NCBI RefSeq assembly: GCF_030867145.1
Contig: NC_134422.1
Span: 6,947,531-7,011,530 of the forward strand
Direction: 5' to 3'
Length of the DNA: 64,000 nucleotides
Source: Opisthocomus hoazin
Taxonomy: Eukaryota; Chordata; Aves; Opisthocomiformes; Opisthocomidae
Shown here: one piece after another, positions 31,701 through 60,330 of the stretch
Layout of the letters: each line of letters starts with the position of its first letter
Position numbering within the stretch: position 1 is the stretch's first letter
Program-made: the position numbers and the translations under genes
Notes under the pieces: model-generated
What the model was told of the DNA's origin: nothing
The model's input: only the letters and a program-made list of their open reading frames with translations
The model's database searches: none

Positions 31701-34700
31701 CTGTGCATCCTTAGAGACGTGCTGACCCCACGCAGCGGATACCACACACGGTTGGTAAACGGGGAGGAGGAGGTCAGAGGCAGAAAGCAGCCCCGCAGCG
31801 TCGACCAGAAGAAGTTCAGAACTCATTGCTTACGTTCCCAGACCTTAAATGAAGAGCTCGGCTAGATCCCGCGCGTGCTGCACGCAGGGATTTTCCGAAC
31901 CCGTCTCCAGACAGGGAGCGCAGCCGCACGCGCGCAGTGAGCACGCAGTCCAGCGCCTTCCCAAGACGAGGGACCGCAGCTGGCCAGGCGTGCGGCTGGG
32001 CTTCCAAAACAGTGGCACCGTGCTCACAACTGCCGTTCACTGGAAGATTGTACAGTTTTACGCACCTGAAAAGTTGGCCGCACCCCAAAAATTTGAGAGT
32101 GCTCAAATTATTTTCCTGCATACAGACATTTGAATGAAGGGTTTGACGAAGCCTTAATGAGTGTTACAAATCAGGAACTGGCACTAACAGCTCTGAGAAG
32201 TTGCAATATCTGCTTGAAGAGCTGCTTCCCTTCACTTTGCACATACTCATTTTTTCTATTAAACATAGTCCTCTAGAGCTGGCCGAGTTTTGGAATTTTC
32301 CTCACTTCTACATTTTCAAACATGTACTAATGGCATTTTTAAGGAAAAAATGTTTTTTTTATCAGGCAAAGGCAAATCCAATGAACAGATTCTGTGACTT
32401 TGTTACTTCTGAAAACTAGTAAGATAACAACATTCACGTCTAGCACGCTAACATAGCAACACATTTAACGAGTAATCACTCTCTAAAATGGAAAAATATT
32501 TCTCAGCCAGCTTGCCAAGCGTCCTGTTTAACCTGCAGGGTCTGGCAGGGGTTTTTGTCCAGATCCCTTTGCTGGGCTCCAGGACATGCATCATCTCAGC
32601 ACAGCTCCTGGGCAAGGACCAAAGGAAGATCCTGCTCCCCTCCGAATTCCTCCTGGGGACCTTCCCAAGCGCAGGTACGGTAGCTCTGCCCTACGCCTAC
32701 TCAGAAGCAGGCTATCCACCTTGCAGCAGAGACAGAACCTATTTCTTAGCATCACTTCTCTTCACCTACTCCCTCAGCAGCTGTCACCCAGGAGAGCACG
32801 AGAAAAAAGTCTGCAAGATGCAAATGGGAGAGCATGTGGCTTGCCACGTGAAGGAGGTGTCAAGTCCTTCCAGCTCAAACTCCCTGGAAACCAAAGCAGT
32901 CACCACCCATGCACGCTCCTGCTTATCAGTTATCTGATGAATCCTCCGTTTCAGGGATTTGCTTAAGACACAGAAGTAAAAAAATCCACACCGTAACCAG
33001 GCTGCAGCTGCGCCCGTCTTTTTCTGGCTTGCAGAAGACATTCCCAGCTACGACGGCTCGTACACCAGAACTGAGCGTGAACCACCTCCCAGCACATCCT
33101 CGCGGGCCGTTTTGGGGGTGTGCGCAGGCACTCAGTTAAAGGTACTTCGGGGAAACTAACCCTAAGGGCACGGAGCTTGCCACCAAGCCAACAGCACGTT
33201 CAGCTGCACGTTCCAGTGCTGCAGCACGCTCAAACACATTTATATCGCATTTGGAGAACCAGCAGAAAAAACCCAAGCATTTCTACTGGTGAAAAAAAGT
33301 GCTGATGCGACAGCTAAAGAGTAGCTACGAGGTGTGTGCTCGCTGTGAAGATAACCAGGGTGGTCAGGGCTCCAACACAGCTTCCACAGCTCACCCGCCG
33401 GTTCCTGCTGCCGAGCTCGCGTGTGGGCAGCACAAACGCTCTCCTTCCCTTCACCCTCAGCTACAATTGCTGACCCAACAGCTCTGACAACCACGTGCCA
33501 GGGCGTTATCCGTCAGCAGAGGAGCAGCGCTGCCTCAGCTCTGCCCAGACTTCAGCCTTCCCCCCAGCAGCACAGCTCCTCTGCGGGAGCTGGCATTTCC
33601 TTTGGAGATGTTTAAACCCCGGTTATCTGCGGGAATAGAAGCCAGTTCTGACACTCAGGGGTTAGCTTTGTAAAGCAAGTAAAGATTACAAAACTCCACC
33701 AACACTATTGACAGTTCCGTGATAGCAATCTCCACGTACAGCTAAATAAGCTTCTTATTTTTGTTACTGATGTGGTCTCAGGGCACTGAACGTTGCTGAG
33801 CCAGCCCTGGGTTTCGTGTTTGTTTTTACAGAATGAAATAAGAAAAACATTCACGCCAGGAAAAACTTCTTTCCATCTTGGTAATTCATGCTAGAATGCA
33901 AACAAAGATTATTGCTAAAGACAGTCTCAGTGCAACAGCACCTTCCTCTACACGCGTTTATTTGGAGGAACTGGCAACAAATGTTTAGTTTGCTCTCTGC
34001 AAACAAGCAACGAGGGAAGATTATGGACTTGCTGATAGCACTGACGTAAACTAAATACAGCGACTGTTCATTCGATGACTCAGACCGCGAGTGCGGAGAT
34101 GATTATTTGCACAAAGCAAGCCCAACTTACAAATGCTCTCGGTTTTTATACCACATGGAGTACCCTCAACAGCTGATTTCATACTTTTTTTAAAAAATGA
34201 AAAAAACCCAAACAAACAAACCAGACCTTTGGCATTCCCCAACATTAAACTGAAGCCTCCTCAACACAAACTAGTCATAAACCACCCACACTACCTCCTT
34301 GTTTCTAGCTGCCCAGAGTCTCACCTCACTGGAAACCTGCAGCCGCCTGCGAAGTGCGTACTGCAGTTGCTTACTCCCATCTCAACACCTCCTGAACATC
34401 CACACTAACACATTTTTTTCAGGGTAACTCTTCCTGCTTCAATATTCGGCTTAAGTATTTTTGATTAGAATTTGTACAGGATATTCCAAGGTGAATATAA
34501 CCAGGGCACACTGCCCCAGTAAAGACCATATATTTAACCAAACAAGTGGCAAAGCAACTCAAATGAAATATTTGTTGATTTCAAAAAGTAGTTGAAACGG
34601 CAAGCGCTCCATTTCTTTGATAAAGTCTGCCTAAACCAGCAGCTCTTCAGCAGCTACCCAGGGAGATGCTCAGCTCCCGCAGACTCCCAGAGCTTGGACA

Positions 34701-36939
34701 CACTCTCCTACGCTCCTGCCAACCCTGCGGCCACCTTCACCCACGCCACAGAAATACCACCAGTTTGGGAGTCCTAAACCAGTTACAGACTCCCAGATGC
34801 AGAATAATGCTGAAATGATCCCAAACCAGATGGTAGTTTGGGCAAGATCTAAATCTGAATATAAACACTGAAGGGGAAAGTCTGTGTATTGATACATATA
34901 TTCTTCTCAGCAGCAACATTTCTCCTCAGACGTCAGCATGATACCTCACTGTCTGTAACTCGGTCATGCCGACTTGTTTGGCTTTGCAAGGTCCCATCTT
35001 GCTTGGTGTTCACTACAGCCTCCAAGTATTTCTCTGCATAAAGCATCTCCTTTGCACCACATCTGTTTCAGCCGATTATCCTGCCAAATATTAAGTTCTA
35101 GTCCTTCAAGCTGAATCTTTATTTCCTGCCAATCTATTACAAAGTTTTATCCTATTGCCCTTTTTTCTGCCACTGAGAAAATGCTTTCGTTTGATCTCTG
35201 TTCTTTCCTCTAGATGAACACTTGTATCAGAAGAGGCCAGACTCATTAAGACTGGCTAGTCTTAAGAAATGCACACTAATTAAGCAGAAAACAAAATTGG
35301 CTTAGTTTTGGTTATTTTTTTTAAGAGTCAAAGGTTAGACACCTGCAGAGCAGCATAGAAAGCTTGAGCTTCCATGCAGACAAAAAACCCAATGGCTTTC
35401 AAAACCTCATGACATTGATTTTAAACACCAAATTCATAAAACTCATATGATGCATTTGGACAAATCCCTGTGTGTGGTGTGTTTGGGTAAAACTGAATGA
35501 CAACATCAAGGAGGCATACAGAGACTCTGAAAATTTAAAAAAACCCCGCAACTCTGAAGAACAGATGCCCTAACTCGGGATTTACCCGGTTTTGCCACCT
35601 TGCAGATCTCAATGTTTTCCAAGGCTGAGGTAGACTGAAGGATGAGTTAAGGCTCCCGACGAGAGATTCACATCCCTGCATTCCCCACCTACCCACTAAA
35701 GAGTAGCTGAGAAAAAACTGCTTTACAGAAAAGATCCAAGACCTGGGTTATGCCCAAATTATTTCTTAAGGAAAAAGCATATTAAACTAACACATCTACC
35801 ATATTCCCCTTGTTCAACACAAAATACAAAACTGAGAATCTGGAAAACCCCAATACGCCAAAGAAATAACACACAAAACTGGCTCACCTACATACAAAAT
35901 CCACTTTTTTTTTTTTAGAAACACTGGAGCCTGAATATGCAAATTATAAAAATGTATTAATTATCATTAATCATTCTTTCACAAAGACTAGAACTAATTG
36001 GAGAAATAATTTGAGAAAACTGAAGTACATGACAGAAAGAATTAAGATTCATTAAGTTTCAATTCTCTAGTCTGTCAGCTTGTCAAAAGTAGATGCCTGC
36101 CATTCCAGGATTACTGGTAAAAACACCTCATATTTTCCTAATCTAGTACACAATTTCACTCTTCTTATAGCTTTTTTCATGAGATTAACTACATCTGACT
36201 TGAAACATTTTTTGTTAAAAGGCACTGTTACAGAGAAAAGTTGTATCTCCACTTCTTTTAATCAGCAGAAATTGAACTGGCTGAAATTCTATTATAAAGC
36301 ATTTCCAGGTTGACCAGATACTTTGTGTTTACTTACATTATTTGAGAGGTGCTAGCACGCATTCTAGAAAACAAAACAAGATGGCATTTGAAGAAAAAAG
36401 CTACATTCAAACAGACATTCACACTGCTCCATACCTACCCCTCGTAAATTCACCTTGACGACTAAAGCCAATAAACAAGCAACAAGTTCCAGGCATTATT
36501 TGTCCTCCCGGTAACAGCCCAGAGCATTTGAATATTGCTAAAGCGACAGCAGAGGTAGCTCAGCAGTGCACAGACACAGATGCCCCAGCAATCTAAATCC
36601 AACAGCTCTGGCTAACGTCAGCTGCCCTTCTGGCAACCAGCTAGGAGCCAGCCCTGGCGAGCACATCCGCATCGGCCTCTGCCCACGCCCGTCCTCACAG
36701 CAGCAGCAGAGAAAGAGGCAAACAAAGGTTCTGTCCCTCTGTCTGTTACCCTGGGATAATCCCCCCCAGGTAAGCTGTGCTGGTATCGACTCTTCTGATC
36801 CAGCAGAATAAAACACGGGCCTGACGGAAGGGAGGAGTGGAGCCTTGGTAGTGTCAGAACTCCCATGCGTGTCTGAAAGGAACAGCCTGCCTGCCAGATT
36901 TGACAGGGACAAGGTACAAAATTCAATAAACTTTCTCTT
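28754..36939. other. Intergenic, no gene seen
   Basis: About 8 kb of mostly unique sequence without a recognisable protein, RNA gene or full repeat. Notable parts: an AT-rich, TAAT-motif-rich block at 28860-29120 with a short CA run; GC-richer stretches around 30.3-30.6, 31.7-32.0 and 33.0-33.6 kb; and AT-rich blocks near 31.0-31.35, 32.1-32.45 and 35.9-36.3 kb. The many short open frames show no family similarity I can name. Confidence 0.45.
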
Positions 36940-37830
36940 TCTCCTCTTTGCTGACGACACCAAACTGGGAGGTGTGGTGGATACACCAGAAGGCTGTGCT
37001 GCCATTCAGCGTGACCTGGATAGGCTGGAAAGCTGGGCAGAGAGGAACCTGATGAGGTTCAACAAGGGCAAGTGCAGGGTCCTGCACCTGGGGAGGAACA
37101 ACCTCATGCACCAGTACAGGCTTGGGGTGGACCTGCTGGAGAGCAGCTCTGCGGAGAGGGACCTGGGTGTCCTAGTGGACAACAGGTTAACCATGAGCCA
37201 GCAGTGTGCCCTGGCTGCCAAGAAAGCCAATGGGATCCTGGGGTGCATCAAGAAGAGTGTGGCCAGCAGGACGAGGGAGGTTCTCCCTCCCCTCTACACT
37301 GCCCTGGTGAGGCCTCATCTAGAGTACTGTGTCCAGTTCTGGGCTCCCCAGGTCAAGGAAGATGAAGAGCTACTGGAGAGAGTCCAGCGGAGGGCTACAA
37401 GGATGGTGAGGGGACTGGAGCATCTCTCCTACGAGGAGAGGTTGAGGGAACTGGGCTTGTTCAGCCTGAAGAAGAGAAGGCTGCGAGGGGACCTTATAAA
37501 TGCCTACAAATATCTGAAGGGTGGGTGTCAGGAGGATGGGGCCAAGCTCTTTCCAGTGGTGCCCAGTGACAGGACAAGGGGCAATGGGCACAAACTGAAG
37601 CAGAGGAAGTTCCGTCTGAACATGAGGAAGAACTTCTTCCCTCTGAGGGTGACGGAGCCCTGGAACAGGCTGCCCAGGGAGGTTGTGGAGTCTCCTTCTC
37701 TGGAGATATTCAAGACCTGCCTGGACAAGATCCTGTGCAGCCTGCTGTAGGTGACCCTGCTTCGGCAGGGGGGTTGGACTAGATGACCCACAGAGGTCCC
37801 TTCCAACCCCTACTATTCTGTGATTCTGTG
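36940..37830 (+). mobile_element. CR1 LINE copy with intact 3' half of ORF2
   Basis: The longest CR1 copy here with its 3' half preserved. It begins just before the reverse transcriptase catalytic box FADDTKL (about 36948-36968) and stays open without stop or frameshift to the ORF2 stop at 37748-37750. Downstream blocks include [59 protein letters not shown] and [18 protein letters not shown] (given in pieces). The 3' UTR and CTGTGATTCTGTG tail end at about 37830. It is truncated upstream of the RT catalytic box, so it cannot make a full ORF2. The clean frame suggests a relatively recent insertion. Confidence 0.96.
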
Positions 37831-40800
37831 TGGGCTTTATGGAGAACGTCACAGCTCTATCTGGAGACGGCACAACTACCCTAGCCAGATTTAGCCTTTG
37901 CTGACCACAGTAAGTCAACGTTTTAGCCGCACACTTCAGTAGCAAGTAGGTGGTTTGTTTTAAAATATCAAGACTTTATAAACTTAACACAGCTGGGTTA
38001 GAAAATTGTGTACATAATAGACAAAATTAACTTTAAAGCTTACAGAAAGCTACCAACTTTAGTTTACTTGGCAATTAAGGTTAAAATAGGAAGTTACCCT
38101 GCAGTGCAGTTAAAGCTTCTATGCTTTAAGAAGTCACCTTATTAGATTTTTTTCGCATACGCTTCAAAATTTACCTTTATTAACGGAAACGGCTCAGTCA
38201 ACTATGCAGTGAGAAATGCGGGCAGTCAAAATCCGTAACTGCTTAAAATGCAGCACAAATCGTCTCCGTTCTGATCAGCAGCGCCAGGTCTGACATCGCG
38301 CAATTCATTTTCTCCATGACTATCACCACCAACACATGAAACATGCATAAGTCTGGCAAAGCACAGATTTTCACTCACTATATACATACCCTTGATTGAA
38401 ATACAGCACCTGCACAGAAATATCGCCACACTCCAAACTACTACGAACGCCAGACAAAAATGTTAGCGTCAGGTAATGTTTTCAAGGGAAGTCGAACCCG
38501 CTCTCTGCTTTACAGGATGATCACCACATATTACTACAGCTCTAGGTCTCCTTCAGCGTACTTTAACCGACAACTCAAAACACTCTTGGTAGTTTCTCTG
38601 TAAGCCAAGGCCAAGCAAACGCTGCAAAATTAATTTTTCCCTCCCGAGTCTCGAATCACAAGCTCATTTCTGTTATTTATACTTGACTTATGAGAAACCC
38701 GATTTTACACTTAAAGCATCAACTTCAAATACTGTTTAAAATACAACTTATTTGACAACCACTAGAATGCCATCTCTATTTCAAAGCACTCATGAATTTT
38801 CTTTTTTTTTTTTTCTCGCCTCGATGCAGTGCTTGTAGTGGAACAAGCAAGTCCTTTGCATCACACATCTGAAAAGCTTCGATCGACTTCTGCACTTGTA
38901 TTTCTTCCGGCTTTCTCTGAGAGAACAAAGAAGGAATCTTCAAAACTGACGACAATAAAAACATGTTCCTCTACTAGAAAATTACCAAGAAGTTTGCAGA
39001 AAGACAAACTGTTCAAAACTACTCTAATATTAACAGCAACTAACAGCATTTCCTCTATTACCATACTATCACAATGTTAAGCGCAAAGGTATTTGGGTAC
39101 TACGGAACTAGCTTGATCATTAATATAATTTACTTCATAAACATGGCAAGTAAAATTTATAGTGGAATGGGCAATACTCTAAATAATTGTGACAGAAGTC
39201 CTCTAAAACACAGAAAGCCATTAAAAGGTTATATTCTTCATACAGAACATAGCTAAACTTACTGTTTTATGTAATAAAGAATTCAGCAAGTTAGGTAAGA
39301 TCCTAGACTAAATCCGAATTTCTCATGGTGAAGTGAAGATGCAAGCTGTCACGATTCGTCAGTAACATCTACAAAGTTGGAAGAAGTGGCACAAAAACAA
39401 TTTAATCAGCATTGCTCACCTGCTGCTGCTCAGGCTGCACTTTGAAATGCTTCTCTTCGTGGCAGTAACAGGGACTGCTTAACCAGGCACTAAGCAGGGC
39501 ATCGACCTCTGCCTTCAGCCTGCGGCAGGGCTGGCAGTGCTGTACAGCCAGGGACCAGTTTTAGACTAATAGCACATCTTACCAAGCGAGATTCATTACT
39601 GGAGCCCTCCCCTCTCAAAGAAAGAGAGGGACATACGTTGGACTTCAAATGAGGATTCTCAAAAAGCTGCTAGAGAAAAAAGTTACTAGTCATATTTTAG
39701 TTAAACCAAGATTTAGATAGACTGACCCTAATTTTTTTTTAACAGAAGCATTCAGCTGAAAGGAGGAAGAGCTTTATTTCTTTCCACAGAAAAGACTATT
39801 AGAATTTATTTTAGAAGGAAGATAGGTGCTTTTTTTAATCAACGCTAACTGAATCTGTTCAGCCGCATAACAAAGAAAACTTTTGTCTGATGACAAGGTA
39901 AACATCTCAGAAGAAAAATTACTTCAGAAAGGCTAAGGATAAAAATAGAGCCTTCTAAAAAAAAAATAGTGAAGCTTAATATTCTTTACCTAAAAATTGA
40001 AGCTCAGTTCAAAAATCTGGACTTGCACAAGTGAGTCTCATTACCATTCACAGTGGTAACTGGTCACATTTACCTTGGAGGTTACTGCAGCTGCCTGTGA
40101 GGAACCTCAAGTGAATCACTGGGGGTAACTTAAGGGATGCACGTTTTAAGCAAGCATGGAGGATTTTACACATACCTGCACACCAAACAGCGACACGTTA
40201 TGCTGAGACACCCAAGGCAGCCCTGTATTCCTTATTTGTTACCCCAGTCACCTGAGGAAGAACTGCCACGGCTGGCAGTGCCACATCCTCGCCGTAGCCT
40301 AGATAACACGAGGCAGGTAATCGTGTCTGTTCAAATGGCCGGCGTCACTCTTTATAAAGGAACTTACCTCGATATCACCATTTTCTGGAGTTCAGGGCAT
40401 CCGAAGTCAAACACATAAAGCAAGCAAATCAGTCCTACATATCTTTGCCAAATCTCAGACATATTAAACCCAATGAACTACCCACAGGTTATTCTTACAT
40501 AGCATTTCTCCCGTAGCAAATGCAAGCAAGGTTCCTGTTTTGTGTAGTCATAAGCCTGTATTCCTTGACAGGAAAAGAAAAAAAAAAAGACAGTTTTCGA
40601 TGGCAGGTGGAAAAAGAAGCCAAACCTCTTAGAAACCATGAAGCCCATCTTCATTACCACAGGATCAACTTTCCTTCCCACCGAGTATTGGTTCTGGCAG
40701 AGCCTGCGTAAAGGCAGTCATTGCTCAGGGAGGCAAGTTGTAAGCTATTCGGAGCTCCAAATTATTTGCAAGTGTCAAAATGGAAAAATAACTAAGTTAG

Positions 40801-40979
40801 TGGAGATCAGAGCAAGACTGCAAAATAATCCTCCCCAAAAATGTTTCCAAATGGACAGCAGTATATTTACACTAGACTGATTGACAGTGCTGGTAAAATA
40901 CCCTTCCACAAGGAGAGAGGCAAAGGTAGATGCTATGAATATACACAGGGAAAAAACCAAACAAATACAAGCCACACCG
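37831..40979. other. Intergenic, no gene seen
   Basis: AT-rich sequence between the last CR1 and the predicted SPOPL polyadenylation site. Only short frames are present. It could include an extension of the SPOPL 3' UTR if a more distal polyadenylation site is used, but I saw no evidence that settles this. Confidence 0.45.
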
Positions 40980-43900
40980 ACACATTCTGTATAAGTAACA
41001 ACTTTATTGTAACTTGATGTGCTGAAACACAAAAATATTTTCAGCAACAAGGTACAAAAAGTATTTCACCATTAACATCAGCTGATAAAAAAGGCTGGAT
41101 GGTTTGATACAACTGTTTATATATCTGAATTCTCTTAATAACTTCCACCCCAAAACAGGCCTAAGTCATTTCACTGGTTTCATTTCTGAAATAGGACTCA
41201 TTGATCTTAAGCCTTCAAAAACCAGGTTACAAATACAGTGAAGTTCCTTGCAAAACACTTGACATAGTGAATTCCCTTTACAAACGTAGTCCATTTACTG
41301 CAAGCAGAAGCCAAGTTGTGAGACTGTCAGTGTCTTGCTAGCTAAGGAGCTAAGCTCTGCACTAAATGCGTTAACAACACCAGACAAAGAGGACAGTTAA
41401 CATTCCATTTGTCAAAAAAATAAATCGATTAAGCTTAGGAATTTTAACCAACTGCAAAATTCAACAATATTTCAGGTAGCAGTACCTCACATTTGCAATT
41501 CACTGTCTTCTATGAAACACAGTTTCAAATACTGCACATTTTATTCTCCCAAGGGAGAAACCCTTCCATGAGGATTTAAAAGGAACAATCTCCATGTAGG
41601 TCTTCCACCAACCTTCTGTGCAAAGGTGAATTTTATACTAAATACTCCATGTTTAGAAAAACAGAGTAACTTGTGAAACTAACTTTGTGTCCATGCTTAT
41701 CACTGTGACATACACTTAGTTTGTAACAGCAAATATTTTTTACATTTTCACAAAAATATACCATTACTCAACTTGTACCTGTAATACTCCACTTTTTGTG
41801 GAAGCAAGAATCAACATGCAGAGCTCAAATGGGCAATTTGTAACTTTTCAGCCTCAATCCTGTATCAAAGAGCATTCTCCTCCACCTTTAAAAACACCTT
41901 TTACAAAGATCTTGTATCCTGTTAAATCTTCCCTTCATTACAACAGTTCCCTAAAAAAAGGCACAATGTGTTCATAACTTCTGCATGCAGTAAATGGACT
42001 AGGAAATAAGGATTATTTACTGAAGCATCTTCCACCCAAAGCATCTCCTTAGGAGAGGTTCAAAGGGGAGAAAAATATATAATACATAACAGCATTTTAA
42101 CAGCAAATTGAGTCCTCATTTTTAGAAAGTCATTCCTGACAAAAAACACCGCACAGTCATACACACACGCGCACGCACACACAGGACACATGCAGGGTTC
42201 TCCCCAGAAAGGTACGGAAGCGGTGGTTCACATCTATCTGAGGGAGTAGTGTTGGCAAGCCAAAACATGGCACCTTCATACGTTATATTCTTAACCTGTA
42301 TATAAAACTAAGAAAAACCCCTAAGATTTCAGCCTGAAAAAAACTGTCCATTCTATTAGATAGTTTTATATCTGCTGCACTTAGAACTGACAACTGAGGT
42401 TTTGAAGGGCAAGCTCTTGAGATGTGGCCAATAAAACCAAGAAGCTCCTGAAGCTGAAGGAGAAGGTTCTAATTACCAGCTATCCTGTTCCAGTGAGAAC
42501 ACTGCATGTAGTTAAATAAAGAAGAGGTGAATAATTAGTGCACTCACTTAAGAACACAGCAACTGGTTTACCTTTTTCTTAAGAGCTGACAAAACTTAAA
42601 AATACACACAATAAATAAACTCAAATCTGAACCGATCAATTATCATGGGGTTCTTTTTTCCTGTTAGTGTAATGTATGGTATACACTGCCCGACTCGAGA
42701 AGTGGACACTCTACGACGTAGATACTATTACAGCACAGTGTCTGACATTTTTTGGTACAAAGTGTGCTATTAAGCTTCTAAAAAAAAAAAAGTCTTCACA
42801 AAAGTCCCTAAGCTTTCCATTAGATTACTGTATGTTGTTACTTTAGAACAAGCTGAATTGGACACTCATTACAGCATTAAATATTCAAGTCACTTTTTAT
42901 GTTAGGGCCGCAAGTTTTACCAGTGATGAGTATGAGCATATATAGTCCTAACACATTACACAGTGCAGCAAAAACATCACTATTTTGGAGGGAACAATTA
43001 TCTTTACATCTTATTGTGAAGAATGCATATGAGACCATATTTTAGATAAATATTTTTAAATTGATAAAAGGATAAATCTCTGTAAATATATAATTTGATG
43101 CCTTATGTACTATTAAAGTTTCTGATTTGACACTTTATCTATCATAAAGATTTAGTCAGAAGGTAAGAAGAAAATGCATGTTTGGAGGTTATTTTATTCT
43201 TCAAAATTGGACTGGGCATTTTTTCCAATCTACCTCTGCTAGTGGTTTACTAGATGCCAAAGTATAAAACTATATACTCTTTCGTCTAAAAATTTTGTTC
43301 AGAGCAATTCAGATGAATCTTAATGAAGTGAGGATGGAGACAGATTCTAAGACAGCAAACAATCTGAAATTCTTCCTCTCCTCCCTGCATATTTTTTTTT
43401 AATAGGCAAACTAAATCCCTTATGCAAACACGTTTATAAGTTAGGTGAGATCTCCTCCCGTTCCCCACTGCTAAACCCCAGTCTTCCCAAAAACCAGAAA
43501 TATAGCATATTATCACTACTACAGTAAACTTAATGCAATAACTCAGGAAACATTTAGAGTGTGCACTACGGCAGACTTTTCCTCCCAATTGTAAACAAAG
43601 CTATCAAACACTGAGGATGTTGGTATTAAAGCTAAGGTTCATATAATGAAGAACTGGCCCATGACAAGCAGTTTACACGTTTCATCCTTTTCACATTACG
43701 CAGAATTTCAATACCATCCACAATGCTAGTACAATAACTGAAATGCAAGACTGAGCAAGTCTCTGCTTGCAAATAACATCTGACATTTCAGGGAAAGATT
43801 CCTCTTGATGTGTACATAACCTCCTTAGGTGTTAACGGAAGCTGCGCACGCACGTCAAGATGGGAACAATCCCTTGAAAAATTTTACCATTCACATGCCT

Positions 43901-45031
43901 TTTTCAGATAAGCAAAAAATAATTCTGTTAAATATGAAAGCTTGCAATAGCCACTTTCGATTGAGTCTTAAAAAGACATGCCTTTCTTTTCTAACAAAAC
44001 TAAATCCCATGTGGCTGTGGGCATCTTAAAATGTATCTAAAAAGTTAAGCCACAATTACCTGTACCTCATTAATTCATCAAAAGCAAAATATATATGTAC
44101 CACACAACATACAAAAGTTACACATTAAAAGTGCATATTCAGAATCCATTTGGCCCATTTCTTCAATTTACATTTGGTCATTCTACGCATCCTTTACTTT
44201 TCTATGTAACCATACATGTGGGATGTATTTTCTCCATATACAATACTACTCTGTTTTCACATTGAAGCTTTTACCTCTCGTTCAGTTCTGCATTAGATGT
44301 AAACTAATGATGGACCGTGAAGAAACACAAGCAAGAGGTTTATTCTGTGTTTCTTTCTACCATTTGGACAGCTTTGACACACACACAATAAGCTTTACAA
44401 ACCGTAATGAAAATACATTTTTGGGCCAAACCATTGCATATTTGCCCCCACAATGAAAAATAAATTATGTTCAAAGCAGTATATTGCCATAAATAGCCTG
44501 TAGGCATTTGCTGAAGGTAAACAGGCTCTCCCCATGTTTAGCACTTGTCTAAGGTACATCACATGCCTCAGTTTCAAGCGCTTCTAATGAGAGGCCAGTT
44601 AAAACCTTCCAGTTAGCACAGGACCAAACTATAATCTTTTTTTTCTTCTGAAAATAATGGAAGATCCCTTTCAAAAATTAATCTTCAGTTATCAACTTTA
44701 CTGCATTATGGAGCTAGTGCAATCCTGCAGAGCCTAGTCAAAAAGACAAGGCACATTAAAAAATAATAATAAAAAAATCAAGATACATTACACTATATGG
44801 ACTAGAGAGTCATTGAAGATAATTTAAGGCCTTTCAGTGAACTAGAGTAATCAGTCTAATTTAAAGCTGAGGATTAAACCATAAATTATCCATCTGAAAA
44901 GCAAACAATAGGCTTTTTCAGCTTCTGTTCTGTGGACAAGGATAACAAAAACTCTTGTTATGGTTTGTGAAAACACCTCTGGACATGGAGGAGCAGAGTC
45001 AATTCAATTTTTCTCAAGTTCATGGAAGATT
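40980..45031 (-). other. SPOPL: SPOPL 3' UTR (predicted, about 4 kb)
   Basis: From the SPOPL stop codon to a minus-strand AATAAA at 41003-41008 the sequence is AT-rich and contains no recognisable transposon. This fits a long, retained 3' UTR rather than free intergenic DNA. Additional minus-strand AATAAA hexamers at 44339-44344, 43193-43198 and 41540-41545 could give shorter forms. A short CA/GC-alternating run lies at about 42160-42183. The extent is inferred from sequence character only. Confidence 0.55.
41003..41008 (-). promoter_or_regulatory. Distal polyadenylation signal AATAAA for SPOPL
   Basis: Minus-strand AATAAA in the context ACAATAAAGTTG, about 4 kb after the SPOPL stop. It is the last such hexamer before the sequence loses its uniform AT-rich 3' UTR character. 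Cleavage would fall around 40980-40990. This is a prediction only. Confidence 0.5.

Positions 45032-60330
<15,299 letters not shown>

Noticed and set aside
36845..37750. A 301-codon open frame that might be taken as a host gene
   Set aside because: From the FADDTKL box onward it is CR1 ORF2; the first 30 or so codons are unrelated flanking sequence.
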